A DNA stretch of 64,000 nt. Source: Fulvivirga sp. M361 (GTDB lineage: Bacteria > Bacteroidota > Bacteroidia > Cytophagales > Cyclobacteriaceae). This document shows positions 8,947-17,013 of this stretch, piece after piece (the first letter of the stretch is position 1; each line of letters opens with the position of its first letter). The notes below the pieces were generated by a model. That model had not been told where the DNA came from and searched no databases. It worked only from the letters and a program-made list of their open reading frames with translations. The position numbers were made by a program, and so were the translations under genes. The DNA is taken from contig NZ_VKDC01000001.1 of NCBI RefSeq assembly GCF_007097395.1, forward strand, positions 131,501-195,500, written 5' to 3'.

Positions 8947-10443
8947 ATGGAAAAATACATACTTGCCCTTGACCAGGGCACTACCAGCTCAAGAGCTATT
9001 ATTTTTGACAAAAAGGGGAACATCGTTTCCGTTGCTCAAAAAGAATTTACCCAACTCTTCCCCCAACCAGGGTGGGTAGAGCACGACCCACTGGAAATAT
9101 GGTCTACCCAGGCCGGGACAGCAGCTGAAGCCACCGTTAAGAAAGGGCTCAACGGAAAAAGCATTGCAGCCATCGGAATAACCAACCAGCGTGAAACTGT
9201 TGTGGTGTGGAACCGCCATACGGGGGAGCCCGTTTACAACGCCATTGTATGGCAGGATAAAAGAACGGCTGCTTATTGTGACGAACTCACCGCTTCAGGC
9301 AAAACGGATATAATCCGATCTAAAACCGGATTGGTCATTGATGCCTATTTTTCTGCCACCAAAGTTAAATGGATCCTTGATAATGTGGCCGGGGCCAGGA
9401 AACGGGCAGAAGCAGGAGACCTGTTACTAGGGACGATCGATACCTGGTTAATATGGAACTTCACAAAAGGAGAAAAGCATATCACTGATGTCACCAATGC
9501 CTCCAGAACGTTGATTTTCAATATTAACACCATGGATTGGGATGACGAATTACTGGAGTTATTCACTATTCCAAAGAGCATGTTACCCGAAGTAAAACAA
9601 TCCAGTGAAGTCTACGGCCATACCAAAACGACTGTTTTTGCTTCAGCCATTCCCATTGCAGGAATTGCCGGAGACCAACAAGCTGCTCTTTTTGGCAGTA
9701 TGTGTACAAAACAAGGTATGGTTAAAAACACCTATGGTACGGGCTGCTTCATGTTAATGAATATCGGAGAAAAACCTTTGCTTTCTAAAAACAACCTGCT
9801 TACTACTGTTGCATGGCGTATCAATGGAATAACACAATATGCCCTGGAGGGAAGCATATTTGTAGGCGGTGCAGTAGTACAATGGCTTCGTGACAGTCTT
9901 AAATTCATAAAGACCTCAACCGAAGTAGAAGAACTGGCCAATGGTGTAGAAAGTTCTGAAGGTGTTTGCTTTGTACCTGCCTTCGCCGGGTTGGGGGCTC
10001 CGCATTGGAATCAGTATGCCCAGGGAACAATATTCGGACTTACCCGGGGAAGCACAGATGCCCATATCGCACGTGCCGCTTTAGAATCCATTGCCTACCA
10101 AACCATGGACATTCTAAAAGCCATGGAAGCAGACACTGGCATCAGTATCAAAGAACTGCGTGTAGATGGAGGGGCTACTGTGAACAACATGCTTATGCAG
10201 TTTCAATCCGATGTTTTGAATACGATCACTGTCAGACCCAAAGTAGTGGAAACCACGGCTATGGGAGCAGCTTATCTGGCCGGTCTTGCCGTAGGGTACT
10301 GGGATGATCTGGAAGAAATTCAGAAAATATGGCAGGCAGATGTTCATTTTAACCCTGCGACAGAGCGGGAAACCATCGACGCAGGAATAAAAAGATGGTA
10401 CAAGGCTATTGACGCCCTGGAACACTGGTCTCAACAAGATTAA
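8947..10443 (+). CDS. glpK: Glycerol kinase
   Basis: The 498-residue protein has the FGGY-kinase layout. The N-terminal ATP/glycerol motif is [19 protein letters not shown] (from residue 7), then [24 protein letters not shown] (substrate-contacting RE) and [10 protein letters not shown]. The middle carries [15 protein letters not shown] with the catalytic Asp, and [11 protein letters not shown]. The C-terminal half has [16 protein letters not shown] and the ATP-binding [16 protein letters not shown]. It phosphorylates glycerol to sn-glycerol-3-phosphate, the substrate of GlpD and the likely GlpR inducer. glpF starts 14 bp after its stop, so both are in one operon. Confidence 0.97.
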   Translation: MEKYILALDQGTTSSRAIIFDKKGNIVSVAQKEFTQLFPQPGWVEHDPLEIWSTQAGTAAEATVKKGLNGKSIAAIGITNQRETVVVWNRHTGEPVYNAIVWQDKRTAAYCDELTASGKTDIIRSKTGLVIDAYFSATKVKWILDNVAGARKRAEAGDLLLGTIDTWLIWNFTKGEKHITDVTNASRTLIFNINTMDWDDELLELFTIPKSMLPEVKQSSEVYGHTKTTVFASAIPIAGIAGDQQAALFGSMCTKQGMVKNTYGTGCFMLMNIGEKPLLSKNNLLTTVAWRINGITQYALEGSIFVGGAVVQWLRDSLKFIKTSTEVEELANGVESSEGVCFVPAFAGLGAPHWNQYAQGTIFGLTRGSTDAHIARAALESIAYQTMDILKAMEADTGISIKELRVDGGATVNNMLMQFQSDVLNTITVRPKVVETTAMGAAYLAGLAVGYWDDLEEIQKIWQADVHFNPATERETIDAGIKRWYKAIDALEHWSQQD

Positions 10444-10457
10444 CCAAAGCACAAAAG

Positions 10458-11192
10458 ATGAATCCCTTTATAGCAGAAATCCTTGGAAGTATGTTCCTGA
10501 TCACCCTGGGCGGCGGAGTTGTCGCTAATGTTGTCCTGAAAGGAACCAAGGGCAACAACAGCGGGTGGATCGTTATCACCACCGGTTGGGCATTAGGCGT
10601 TTACATCGGAGTTGTAATCGCCGGTCCGTATAGTGGAGCGCACCTGAATCCGGCCGTGACCGTTTCATTGGCCATTGCCGGAAAATTTCCCTGGGAATCC
10701 GTACCCTCCTACATCCTGGCAGAACTTATTGGCGCCATGTCCGGCGCTTTATTGGTTTGGTTAACTTACAAAGATCATTTTGACGAAACCGAAGACGCAG
10801 GATTAAAAAGAGCGGTATTCTGTACCGATCCGGCCATCAGAAATCCTATTGCTAACCTTATCAGTGAGATTATTGGAACATTCGTACTGGTATTTGCCAT
10901 TTTCTATTTCACTGATGCCAGCGCCACCATTGACAATGCTCCAACAGTCATAGGTTTAGGCTCCATAGGAGCCATTCCCGTTGCTTTTTTGGTGTGGGCC
11001 ATAGGCTTGTCATTAGGAGGAACAACAGGATATGCCATTAATCCGGCAAGAGATCTAGGGCCTCGCATTATGCATGCCCTACTGCCTATCAAAGGCAAAG
11101 CCAGCAACGACTGGGGATATGCCTGGATACCGGTGATCGGGCCAATTACTGGTGGCGCTATAGCCGCCTTTCTCATGCTATACCTTTCATAG
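10458..11192 (+). CDS. glpF: Aquaglyceroporin, MIP family glycerol facilitator
   Basis: The 244-residue inner-membrane channel has both NPA motifs, AHLNPAVTVSLA (64-66) and GYAINPARDLGPRI (195-197). The Asp after the second NPA (NPARD) is typical of glycerol-conducting rather than strict water channels. Six membrane segments and two half-helices fit the family length. It imports glycerol by facilitated diffusion, and GlpK traps it by phosphorylation. It lies 14 bp after glpK and about 30 bp before the outer-membrane protein gene. Confidence 0.95.
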   Translation: MNPFIAEILGSMFLITLGGGVVANVVLKGTKGNNSGWIVITTGWALGVYIGVVIAGPYSGAHLNPAVTVSLAIAGKFPWESVPSYILAELIGAMSGALLVWLTYKDHFDETEDAGLKRAVFCTDPAIRNPIANLISEIIGTFVLVFAIFYFTDASATIDNAPTVIGLGSIGAIPVAFLVWAIGLSLGGTTGYAINPARDLGPRIMHALLPIKGKASNDWGYAWIPVIGPITGGAIAAFLMLYLS

Positions 11193-11222
11193 AAGATGAT
11201 CACTTGGATTAAACATACGATT

Positions 11223-11996
11223 ATGAAATATTCTAATCCTATATTTATTGGCTTACTATTGGTTTTTTCCTTCAATATTCTAAATGCACAGGAAAACACT
11301 GAAACGTCAGAAGCAGAAACATCTGAACAAGACACCTACCACCCTTTTGATTTTAACCTCCAGGTAAAAAACATGCACCTGTGGAGAGGCTTTCGGGTTA
11401 CAGATGCGCCTATGACCGGCGCGCGTGTCCATTACACTTCAAGAAATGGGAAATTTGATGCCGGATTTTGGGGTGGAGCAGGTTTTAACGGAGATTATAC
11501 AGAGATTGATTATTATGTCAGTTATGCCACAAATGGGTTTTCAATAGCCTTATGGGACATTAACAATTACAGTAACTTTCCCGATGCGGAAATTTTTGAT
11601 TATGATAAATCCACTACCTCTCACTTTGTGGACCTTACCATTGCCTATACATTCCAACAATTTCCCTTAAAAGCATCCTGGAGTACTATTCTCTTAGGAA
11701 GGGACACTTATGTCACAGAAAGCGGGGGACTGGAAAATGCTTATTCCAATTACATTGAACTGAGCTACAATTTGCTGGAAAAAGAACATTCCACGTTAAA
11801 TGTATCTATCGCAGGGACGTTTTCGCCCCGCCATGATGCACATTTTTACGGTAGCAGAACCATAAATAATTTTGCCATTACCTACAGCAAGGAAGTAAAG
11901 CTCTTAAAAGAGCTTTCCCTGCCTGTATCTGCTATGGCTTTATGGAATGCTGATCAAAAATTTGCCAGCATACAGATAGCGATAGACTTTTTCTGA
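11223..11996 (+). CDS. Outer-membrane beta-barrel-like protein at the end of the glp operon
   Basis: The ATG at 11223 gives a 257-residue protein with a clear signal peptide (MKYSNPIFIGLLLVFSFNIL ending NAQ) and is preferred over the ATG at 11196, which adds a non-signal tail. The mature part is rich in alternating aromatic strands (FDFNLQVKNMHLWRGFRVTD, FDAGFWGGAGFNGDY, YIELSYNLLEKEHSTLNVSI) and ends in a strand with terminal Phe (IQIAIDFF), as in outer-membrane barrels. It follows glpF closely, so it may be an outer-membrane route or a glycerol-induced surface protein (inference). No named family recognised. Confidence 0.8.
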   Translation: MKYSNPIFIGLLLVFSFNILNAQENTETSEAETSEQDTYHPFDFNLQVKNMHLWRGFRVTDAPMTGARVHYTSRNGKFDAGFWGGAGFNGDYTEIDYYVSYATNGFSIALWDINNYSNFPDAEIFDYDKSTTSHFVDLTIAYTFQQFPLKASWSTILLGRDTYVTESGGLENAYSNYIELSYNLLEKEHSTLNVSIAGTFSPRHDAHFYGSRTINNFAITYSKEVKLLKELSLPVSAMALWNADQKFASIQIAIDFF

Positions 11997-12009
11997 GTGT
12001 AGAACAGTC

Positions 12010-12060
12010 ATTATAACTTAAAAAAACCGACTTATAAAGTCGGTTTTTTTAAGTTATAAT
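12010..12060. terminator. Strong bidirectional-type hairpin terminator
   Basis: Bases 12010-12033 are perfectly complementary to 12037-12060 (24-bp stem, 3-nt ATA loop). The core CCGACTT/AAGTCGG is flanked by A and T runs, so it works as a stem plus T-tract on the + strand. It lies 14 bp after the stop of the last glp-operon gene. Confidence 0.9.
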
Positions 12061-12441
12061 CTCGAATCAAATCCTGTCAGGAACCAAAAGAGAAGAACGA
12101 CCAATAAGTGAAAGTAATGCATCATTGAGTACCATACGGCTTGATCATCTTAACCTCCGGTTACCTTTCCTATTCCACCTTTACATAGTTACAGTATCCA
12201 TTTCAGTGGGATTTTTCTTTTAGTGTTGAAAGTTCCAGACCGGTAACTGTCTTCTTCAAAACTATTTTCAATTTACTCCCATATAATGCATCGCCTGCAA
12301 ATAGCTCACTCATTGAATCCTTCCAAAATAGAATTTATAAGCAGCTGTTAAAGAAAATGTTATGGATTTCCCCTTATTTGCTGGCTACTTTAAGGCCACA
12401 ATAGCTCTGACATAATTATCCACCATTTAAAACGATCCACC
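12061..12441. other. Intergenic with possible gene debris
   Basis: No intact gene is supported. On the minus strand a 36-codon ORF (12313 to 12203) encodes MSELFAGDALYGSKLKIVLK plus 16 residues, which reads like protein, and the frame upstream contains a further protein-like stretch (GKSITFSLTAAYKFYFG) with stops. This may be the remnant of a decayed gene; it is weak evidence. Confidence 0.3.
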
Positions 12442-13773
12442 TTGAAACCAAACCTTCTCTTTCTTAAGTTACTCGTTACAGTAAGCTGCTTTAATATTGG
12501 GTTTACCCAGGGAAATGTCACCATCACTTTCCCACAGTCCAGTTATTACACGGGAGATATTATTGAAGTACAATACCGCACCCAAACACCTTTAGAAGAA
12601 AGCGCCTGGTTGGGACTGTTCAAAGCATCGATACCTCGTGGCAGTAGAAGTGGCTATGAAAAATATCACTATGTACGAAATAATACCTCGGGTACTTATG
12701 CATTTGAGGCTCCGGCGATAAGTGGCAAATATGAGTTTCGTGTCTTTGATAGTGAGTACGGTAAGGAAGTACATGTAGTACCTGTAACTGTGAGAACCAT
12801 TAACCCCGGCGATTTGGCTATGGCCATTGTTACTACTGACATCAAACCAGCCCAACCTTTTGAAGTAAAAGTGGAAAGTCGCTTTAATATGAATGAAAAA
12901 GCATGGGTGGGTATATTTAGTGCCAAAGCCAATAAAGATGATTATCGCGGGTATACTTCCTACGAATATGTTGGCCATAAAAAAGAGGCCATATTTAAAA
13001 TGCAGGCTCCGGCCCAAACGGGAGATTATGAACTACGATTTTATGCTTCAGACCCCGGGGCCTTAGTTAAAAGAGTGAGTTTCCGACTAGGGGCCTTGAA
13101 CTTAGACGGCATCAGTTTTGAAGCTAACAAGCAGGCCTATGATCCGGAAGAGGAAGTGATCGTCCAATATAAAGGGCATCCGGATCTGACGGATCGTGCC
13201 TGGATAGGGATATTTGACCCAAAAAAAGCAACAGGCACACATGGTTACATGGATTACCAATACCTGACCCCTAAAACCGGGGGTTCGGTAACTTTCAAAG
13301 CCCCGGCAAGCAAAGGCAAATACGATCTAAGAGTGTTCTATACTGACCAGGGGCCACAACTATTAGAACCCTTACCTTTTGAAGTAACTTCTTCCATCGA
13401 TTCGGACTATCTTAAAAAGAATCTCGAGACTAATGGGAGGGTGGTATTGTATGGTATTTACTTTGACACGGATAAGAGTACCATCCAGGCAAATTCATAT
13501 CCTCTTATTGAACAAATTGCAATGATGCTTAAAGCAGACGCTGCTATGAAGGTCCGGATAGAAGGCCACTCTGACTCCCAAGGGGAAGAAAGCTACAACC
13601 AGGCACTCTCAGAAGAAAGGGCAGCAGCGGTAAGTTCGGTATTAACATCGAAATACGGAGTGTCCACCAGTCAGTTAAGATCAAAAGGTTATGGTGAATC
13701 CAAACCTGTTGGAGATAACCGAACCTCTACTGGAAGGGCTAAAAACCGCAGGGTAGAATTGGTGAAATTTTAG
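12442..13773 (+). CDS. OmpA-family protein with three Ig-like repeats
   Basis: The 443-residue protein has a signal peptide (ends about residue 23, GFTQG). Three repeats of about 100 residues follow (about 24-118, 123-218, 224-318). Each carries an AW(L/V/I)G(L/I)F core, then a YxxYxY strand and a G(K/D)Y(E/D)LR(V/F)F strand with an acidic-Gly turn. The C-terminal 110 residues form an OmpA-like peptidoglycan-binding domain: YGIYFDTDKSTIQANSYPLI, RIEGHSDSQG, LSEERAAAV and the final GRAKNRRVELVKF. It should sit in the periplasm or outer membrane and bind peptidoglycan; the repeats may bind another ligand (unknown). Confidence 0.9.
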   Translation: MKPNLLFLKLLVTVSCFNIGFTQGNVTITFPQSSYYTGDIIEVQYRTQTPLEESAWLGLFKASIPRGSRSGYEKYHYVRNNTSGTYAFEAPAISGKYEFRVFDSEYGKEVHVVPVTVRTINPGDLAMAIVTTDIKPAQPFEVKVESRFNMNEKAWVGIFSAKANKDDYRGYTSYEYVGHKKEAIFKMQAPAQTGDYELRFYASDPGALVKRVSFRLGALNLDGISFEANKQAYDPEEEVIVQYKGHPDLTDRAWIGIFDPKKATGTHGYMDYQYLTPKTGGSVTFKAPASKGKYDLRVFYTDQGPQLLEPLPFEVTSSIDSDYLKKNLETNGRVVLYGIYFDTDKSTIQANSYPLIEQIAMMLKADAAMKVRIEGHSDSQGEESYNQALSEERAAAVSSVLTSKYGVSTSQLRSKGYGESKPVGDNRTSTGRAKNRRVELVKF

Positions 13774-13867
13774 GTTTTGACTTTATCTGTGATGCTCACA
13801 TACAGTGGGCAATGGTTATTATATGCCTGATTATCAAATAGTAAAAGCATACCGCGCCTTACTAAAA

Positions 13868-14434
13868 CTAACTTATAACCTCACCTTCTGTGGTAAGTGT
13901 TAACCGATACACCCAATCATTCAACCTGAAGCACTCGCCTTTAAGCTGCCCCTTGATACTACAGATGTACTCCACAGCCTTTTGAAGCGCCGGGTCTTCG
14001 GCTATTTTGGTGACATCGAATAAAGCGATGTTTGTATCGAGGGTTATGGTCACGCGATTTTTTTCGCAACATAGTACCAGCTCAGCATAGTGCGCCTTTT
14101 TAGCCAGTGCGCTGACAAAGAGGCAATATACAATAAGACACCACGCGTTACACTGCTGGGCTGACGGCCGGTAGCAGCCGCCAGAATGAGAAAAAGCAAT
14201 ACGTGTATAGTGTTGGGAGCCGTTTAGCCATCCACAGAAGTGACGCAACCGGCCAGCCAGCTCGTATTTACGATCTGTATACGCCAGCAACCACATTAAA
14301 CTTTCAGAAATAGAGACCATTTTCCTTATGCTGGCAAGGATTACACTCAAAGATGCCCTGCCTTTTTGTTTGTGCAAGCGTGTCTGGTGATGATCAGTGA
14401 ATGTTTTATGGCTTTTCAAAGAGGTATTACTCAT
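13868..14434 (-). CDS. Unrecognised 188-residue protein
   Basis: The ORF is open for 188 codons and appears richer in G+C than its neighbours. It has a basic N-terminus, a Cys-rich middle (GCYRPSAQQCNAWCLIVYCL) and a C-terminus (VTITLDTNIALFDVTKIAED onwards) that reads as ordinary globular protein. I recognise no family. The last 70 residues alternate strand and helix, but no catalytic motif is visible. It stands alone on the minus strand in a stretch with decayed genes and could itself be a degraded or horizontally acquired gene. The Met at 14434 is the only reasonable start seen. Confidence 0.45.
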   Translation of the reverse strand: MSNTSLKSHKTFTDHHQTRLHKQKGRASLSVILASIRKMVSISESLMWLLAYTDRKYELAGRLRHFCGWLNGSQHYTRIAFSHSGGCYRPSAQQCNAWCLIVYCLFVSALAKKAHYAELVLCCEKNRVTITLDTNIALFDVTKIAEDPALQKAVEYICSIKGQLKGECFRLNDWVYRLTLTTEGEVIS

Positions 14435-14791
14435 GATTTCAAACGTTAAAAAAATAATGCAAACGGTCCTTCATAAAAGAAATTAGCAAAGGTAAAAAAG
14501 TAAAAAAGAATGATAGGTATATAAGGCCTATAAAAGGCAATACACTTAACCGATCTTCTTTCGCAAAGCGGATCAAACAGCAATTCAGCAATGAGCCAGA
14601 CTGCATACCAATGGGGTTTTTGATTACGTTATCTTTAAATAGAAATCTTTATCCTCTTCCACTTACAGCACTCTTCTGTAATGAGTGCATTAAACGCACT
14701 CCAAATAGGATCAGTCCAGCTTTACACTGAAGATCATCTGACACAAACACTTGTTTTCATACGGTTAAATTCAAAAGCAGACTCATAGACT
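14435..14791. other. Intergenic, nothing recognised
   Basis: About 357 bp upstream of the unrecognised minus-strand ORF and downstream of the crystallin-like gene. I see no gene, hairpin or repeat that I can support. Confidence 0.4.
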
Positions 14792-15212
14792 TTAATGATA
14801 CACTTTTATAGAACTGATTTGATCATCAAATCCGTAGTCTCTTAAATCTCTAGCTGTAAACTGCTTTCCCTGACCTACCCTGTCTTGCCCGGCAACACGG
14901 AATCGCAACCTTCTTCCTCTATAATCTTTATCTTCGTAAACTTCAACTATGACTCTTCTATGTGCATTTTCATTGTTGATTTGAATGGATGAAATATGAT
15001 TATTAAATCCCGCTCCGAATCGCAACCAATGATACTTACTATTAAATAAACTAAGCCTTGTAACAAAAACCTCCTCCTTCATTAAGTTCAATAAAAGGAA
15101 TGTTAACATCAATGGATATTTCTTCCTTAGACGCACTTACTTCATCCATTTCTTCCTGGCCGCAAGAAAAAAATAAGGCCAACACTGTGCTGAATAAAAA
15201 TAAATGTTTCAT
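14792..15212 (-). pseudogene. Beta/gamma-crystallin-like lipoprotein with a frameshift
   Basis: Two overlapping minus-strand frames make one gene. The first starts with ATG at 15212 and encodes a lipoprotein signal (MKHLFLFSTVLALFFSCGQE, Cys17) but stops at 15053-15051. The second, open from upstream of 15136 to 14792, encodes two crystallin-type motifs with canonical calcium-binding NNHISS and DDQISS sequences and the VEVYEDKDYRGRRLRF strand typical of the fold. The frames switch around 15060-15085, near GGAGGAGG and a T5 run. Either the gene is broken, or a sequencing indel hides an intact lipoprotein of about 140 residues. The intact form would be a calcium-binding envelope protein. Confidence 0.7.
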
Positions 15213-15541
15213 CTGTTTACTATGGTTTTAGTGACAGCTACAATGTAGAAACGGACATAGTCATATATAGAACAACAACTATGGACAATCGTATGGACAA
15301 TGCTCTAACCTGTTCAGAATTAATGGTCTGACAAATCCTGATTTTACCAAAACTCAGGAAATTGGCTCGCTTATAAGACCGTTCAGAAGTACCTCAAGTA
15401 CTCAAAAACGGATTAAGATCAGACCAAACAGCCGACCAGTAATGCCTGATCAGTTGCAACAAACGTGCAATAATCTGTGGAAAAGATGAATAGCACCTCC
15501 ACTCCTAAAACCCTGTAAAAGAAGAGAAAGGAGATGGGTTT
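15213..15541. other. Intergenic, nothing recognised
   Basis: This is a 330-bp gap between parE and the crystallin-like gene. It holds a short tandem repeat of TATGGACAAT (about 15288-15305) and no gene. Confidence 0.4.
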
Positions 15542-15838
15542 TTAATCTGCTAATCTGGTTTTGTAATCCATTCGTTGATGCAGTATTCTGATAATTTCAA
15601 TAGAATTCTGAGGGGATATTCTATAAAAGATTATGTGTGATTTCACAATAATTCCTCGATAGCCAGTTCTTAGGTCATCATAGTTCTTCCCCAAATCGGG
15701 ATGTGAACTAATTTCAATGAATTTATCAACAATGATTTGATAATATCTGTCTGCTTGTTGAGTAGACCAATTTTCTTTCGTGAATTCCCAAATACTGATT
15801 AAATCTAATCTGGCTTTAGATGAAATCTTGTAACTCAT
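15542..15838 (-). CDS. parE: ParE-family toxin of a type II toxin-antitoxin pair
   Basis: The 98-residue protein matches RelE/ParE toxins: YKISSKARLDLISIWEFTKE near the N-terminus, WSTQQADRYYQIIVDKFIEI helix, the HPDLGKNYDDLRTGYRGI core and the RILHQRMDYKTRL C-terminus. ParE toxins poison DNA gyrase. Its start overlaps the stop of the antitoxin gene by 4 bp, antitoxin first, the usual order for parDE. It sits in a decaying accessory stretch next to a broken transposase. Confidence 0.93.
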   Translation of the reverse strand: MSYKISSKARLDLISIWEFTKENWSTQQADRYYQIIVDKFIEISSHPDLGKNYDDLRTGYRGIIVKSHIIFYRISPQNSIEIIRILHQRMDYKTRLAD

Positions 15839-16083
15839 TCGAGATTATGCTTGGAATGAAGTTTATCCAATAAAATTTGAGGGTCGAAATTTTCTACTAG
15901 CCCACTTTCTTCTCCTTCAATTAAAGCTTTGGTTAAGAAACTCTTTTTTTCTTCTTGTTCTTCCAGTAATCGCAAAGCTGCTCTAATTACTTCACTGGCA
16001 GAATTGTATCTTCCGGTTCCTATTGTTGTTGAAATAAAATTTTCAAAATGATCTCCCAGCACTATTGATGTATTCTTTCCCAT
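15835..16083 (-). CDS. parD: ParD-family antitoxin
   Basis: The 82-residue protein has the ribbon-helix-helix of ParD antitoxins: TSIVLGDHFENFISTTIGTG then RYNSASEVIRAALRLLEEQE (about residues 5-45). The C-terminal acidic tail (GEESGLVENFDPQILLDKLH) is the toxin-wrapping part. It overlaps parE by 4 bp and should autorepress the operon from a site just upstream of 16083. Confidence 0.93.
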   Translation of the reverse strand: MGKNTSIVLGDHFENFISTTIGTGRYNSASEVIRAALRLLEEQEEKKSFLTKALIEGEESGLVENFDPQILLDKLHSKHNLE

Positions 16084-16209
16084 TTTCTTCTTGTCATACT
16101 TTTACAAAAGTACCAAATATTGGTAGTTCCGACAACTATCAGATCAGAAAGACTAATTACATGCAACACCTCTTAATAAAAAATATGGGGACAACACGCC
16201 TCCATCCCA

Positions 16210-16237
16210 CTCAGAGTCTCTCGTAGAGGACTCTGAG
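16210..16237. repeat. 28-nt REP-like palindrome, left copy
   Basis: The 28 nt have arms CTCAGAGTC and GACTCTGAG around CTC-GTA-GAG, forming an imperfect hairpin. It is an exact reverse complement of the copy at 16890-16917. The two flank the broken RAYT transposase gene. Confidence 0.85.
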
Positions 16238-16280
16238 GACAGTTACAGTTGTTTTTAGCAACGTCACTCTTCTACCCAAA

Positions 16281-16878
16281 TTAAGGAACGAAAATTTCTT
16301 TATAGTGAACTGCATTGTAAACACCTTGCTTTCCTTTTTCATAGAAGCCTGCACTGGAATGTTCGTAGTCGGCATAGTCCTTTACCAACTGCCACTTACC
16401 TTGCACAGGATTATGGTGGATGTAGTCAAGTTTCTGTTCGGTCATACGCTCATCAAAACATAGCCGGGCATCAAATGAGGCACGAAAGACCTGGTGTTTT
16501 TTACCTTTTTCCCGCTCATGTGAAGGTACACCTTGCCCAAGCTCTTCCAGCAGGTCATACTTTTGGAGCTGTTGTAATCTTTTCACCATTTCATACGCCA
16601 TGAAACGTTTCCCGTTTGCAGCGAGCTTGTTCAAAGATCCGCGTGTCGGGTAGAATAATGTATGCATATGGTTAGGCATTATGACCTAGGCCAAAATGTA
16701 ACAGCCCTTTACTTTTAAATGATCAAACCAATTGTACACGGCATCATAAAAATCGGTGACCTGGAAAAGAGGTAGCCACTGATAGCATGTAAGAGTGCAG
16801 AAATAAGCTTCAAAGTTCTTGGTGTGTCGGGTGTGAGTGGACAATTTATTCGGTTTAGGAGGTTGTTTTAAGGTTTAG
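16281..16878 (-). pseudogene. REP-associated tyrosine transposase (RAYT, Y1/HUH type), broken by an in-frame stop
   Basis: The 132-codon frame from ATG 16679 begins at the HUH core MPNHMHTLFYP, which in intact RAYTs lies about 60 residues in. The same frame upstream encodes the missing N-terminus (YFCTLTCYQWLPLFQVTDFY ... VKGCYILA) and is interrupted by TAG at 16686-16688, where the family usually has Tyr (GYVIMPNH). The C-terminal part has the family segment KLDYIHHNPVQGKW. A further TGA at 16879-16881 precedes it. The gene therefore lost function. It is bracketed by inverted 28-nt palindromes, the REP elements such enzymes mobilise. Confidence 0.85.
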
Positions 16879-16889
16879 TCATCTTTATG

Positions 16890-16917
16890 CTCAGAGTCCT
16901 CTACGAGAGACTCTGAG
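16890..16917. repeat. 28-nt REP-like palindrome, right copy
   Basis: Exact inverted copy of 16210-16237, placed just upstream of the RAYT reading frame. Together the two copies bound a 708-bp unit. Confidence 0.85.
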
Positions 16918-17013
16918 AAGGGAGAAATTATATATTCAATCGGAGCTTAAATTATATAAACAAAAAGAATAAAAATTTCAGTTTTAATCTTTTGCAAAAC
17001 TCGTATCAAAATA

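Noticed and set aside
9966-10307. 113-codon ORF inside glpK
   Set aside because: Shadow frame of a strongly recognised gene.
12592-13017. Minus-strand ORF of 141 codons inside the OmpA-type gene
   Set aside because: Antisense to a clear coding region with repeat and OmpA motifs; composition is that of a shadow frame.
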